From Acidimicrobiia bacterium (GTDB taxonomy: Bacteria; Actinomycetota; Acidimicrobiia; Acidimicrobiales; JACDCH01): DNA of 5,576 bases. Positions within the stretch are counted from its first letter, which is position 1. Each line of letters begins with the position of its first letter. Positions 4,719 to 5,576 of the stretch are shown piece by piece. Location of the stretch: positions 1 through 5,576 of the forward strand of contig JACDCH010000412.1 in NCBI GenBank assembly GCA_013694495.1, written 5' to 3'. The position numbers were made by a program, and so were the translations under genes. The notes below the pieces were generated by a model that did no database searches, was not told where the DNA came from, and saw nothing but the letters and a program-made list of their open reading frames with translations.

Positions 4719-5330
4719 ATGACGTTCCGTTCTGTGTCGGTCGCCAGGCCGGGGGAGGCCGGGCGGTCGCCAGAGCAGCAGCGGCACTGGGAGCGCTACC
4801 TGTACGAGCTCCACACGCGTGCGGAGCTCGTCGAGTGGGCACCGTCGCTGAAGTACTTCCGGTACTGCCGCTCCATCGGTGGCCACGCCGACGACGGCGA
4901 CGATCTCGTGGTGGCGCTGCGCTTCACGACCGAGGAGGATCTGCTTTCGCTGTGCGACCGGTTCGGCATCCGGCTGATCCGTCTGCCGCCTGCTTTGCCC
5001 CGACCGGAGTCAGGCGTGTCGTACACCCCCGACGAGTGGGCCCGGTTCCCGTCCCTCGTCGTCCAACTCCCGCACCTCCAACAGCCCGGGCACCTCGACG
5101 TGGACGGCGTCGCCTGCTTCGTGTGGATCTACGACGCCTACCTGACGATCAGCGTGAAGGATCCCGCGGCGCACCCGGCCGTCGTCACGCAGCAGGGCGT
5201 TGAGGGCGCCCGCCGCCTCGAACCCCTCGTCGAGCCGCAGTGGTGGCGAATCGTCGAGCCTCCCGTCGACAGCGACCGCTGCATCTGTCCGACGTACCAC
5301 CTCGACATCTGGGTCGACCACTTCACCTGA
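4719..5330 (+). CDS. Hypothetical soluble protein, family not recognised
   Basis: With ATG 4719 as start this is a 203-residue protein, cytoplasmic by appearance (no signal peptide or membrane span). It looks like a real globular protein: mixed hydrophobic patterning (YLYELHTRAELVEW at about 27-40, DDLVVALRFTTEEDLLSLCD at about 61-80), a strand-like segment VACFVWIYDAYLTISV (131-146), and an aromatic C-terminus CPTYHLDIWVDHFT. It has several Cys and many Trp/Tyr but no motif I can assign. The start is uncertain: no clear ribosome site precedes 4719, and in-frame GTG codons at 4674 and 4515 would lengthen it by 15 or 68 residues. I prefer 4719 because composition changes there. A 28-base near-palindrome lies in the coding sequence at 4804-4831. 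It stands alone on the strand; the following lipoprotein gene is 136 bases away. Confidence 0.75.
   Translation: MTFRSVSVARPGEAGRSPEQQRHWERYLYELHTRAELVEWAPSLKYFRYCRSIGGHADDGDDLVVALRFTTEEDLLSLCDRFGIRLIRLPPALPRPESGVSYTPDEWARFPSLVVQLPHLQQPGHLDVDGVACFVWIYDAYLTISVKDPAAHPAVVTQQGVEGARRLEPLVEPQWWRIVEPPVDSDRCICPTYHLDIWVDHFT
4804..4831. repeat. 28-bp near-perfect palindrome inside a coding region
   Basis: The arms ACGAGCTCC (4804-4812) and GGAGCTCGT (4823-4831) are exact reverse complements, and the centre CACGCGTG (4814-4821) is itself palindromic, so only one base pair (4813/4822) breaks the symmetry. It encodes E-L-H-T-R-A-E-L near the protein N-terminus. It may be a regulator site, or a coincidence helped by the repeated E-L codons. 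Confidence 0.6.
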
Positions 5331-5466
5331 CGAATCGTGGGCGCGGTCGACGCCCGGCGCCAGCCGCTGTTGGAGGTCACCTTCAACGGCACCGCCGAGC
5401 TATTCGCGCCGCTGCTACGGTGCGGGGCCCGGGCGTTGGGGCCTGCGAGCGAACAGGGGAGTAGCG

Positions 5467-5576
5467 GTGCACCGCATCTCGATGATGAACGCCGCCGCGC
5501 TCGCGCTCACGGCGCTGCTCGGAGTAGCGGCCTGCGGAGGGGACGACCAGGAGGCGGCGACGACCACCGCGGCCGG
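5467..5576 (+). CDS. Lipoprotein, N-terminal part only (runs off window)
   Basis: A GTG start at 5467 with AGGGGAG just upstream (5455-5461, 5-base gap) opens a frame that continues past the window end. The first 36 residues form a bacterial lipoprotein signal: short N-region VHRISMMN, hydrophobic core AAALALTALLG, and lipobox V-A-A-C with Cys23 as the lipidation site, followed by GGDD and an Ala/Thr-rich linker. It would be anchored on the outer face of the cytoplasmic membrane. The function lies in the missing part; substrate-binding proteins and small unknown lipoproteins both begin this way. In-frame ATGs at 5482 and 5485 are alternatives, but the GTG has the ribosome site. Confidence 0.85.
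   Translation, partial: MHRISMMNAAALALTALLGVAACGGDDQEAATTTAA

Noticed and set aside
4541..5203. Overlapping GTG-started frame with a nearby GGAGGA
   Set aside because: Becomes arginine/alanine-rich over the 203-residue gene, whose frame is far more protein-like.
5339..5355. GGGCG...CGCCC hairpin after the 203-residue gene
   Set aside because: Only 5 bp with a 7-base loop and no T-run; such stems are expected by chance at this GC.

Overview
High-GC DNA that reads as an actinobacterial (Actinomycetota) chromosome segment. The signs are GC-rich third codon positions, an apparently leaderless gene, small STAS and HATPase regulators, an actinobacterial-style tyrosine integrase relic, and terminator-like hairpins that lack U-runs. 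Acidimicrobiia or a relative is possible, but the window does not fix the class.

Layout. 1-308: RNase P RNA (rnpB), plus strand, 5' end outside the window. 309-620: non-coding, with a strong stem-loop at 454-489 and a promoter-like site next to the following start. 621-1408: a two-gene plus-strand unit encoding an anti-anti-sigma (STAS) protein and a small RsbW-like ATP-binding kinase, 26 bases apart, the core of a partner-switching sigma-regulation module with no sigma factor visible. 1660-2139: a convergent VOC (glyoxalase/dioxygenase superfamily) gene on the minus strand; a 27-base direct repeat (24/27 identical) flanks it at 1467-1493 and 2223-2249. About 2461-3001: a decayed tyrosine recombinase on the minus strand, readable only by stitching frames. 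3002-3273: unassigned, with an 11-bp inverted repeat.

3274-4404 is the most intriguing block. Two divergent genes share a 326-base intergenic region, each has a strong Shine-Dalgarno site, and each is closed by a perfect 14-bp hairpin. The left gene encodes a 157-residue secreted protein with four evenly spaced cysteines. The right gene encodes a 76-residue acidic protein built from four 18/19-residue repeats carrying DTEGH. I recognise neither family, so function and linkage are inference.

4405-4718 holds no convincing gene. 4719-5330 encodes an unrecognised 203-residue soluble protein with a 28-base near-palindrome inside its 5' part. The window ends in the start of a lipoprotein gene (from 5467). 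Apart from the sigma-regulator pair and possibly the divergent pair, the genes look functionally independent. The relic integrase, the flanking repeat and the orphan genes suggest an accessory stretch next to the conserved rnpB locus.
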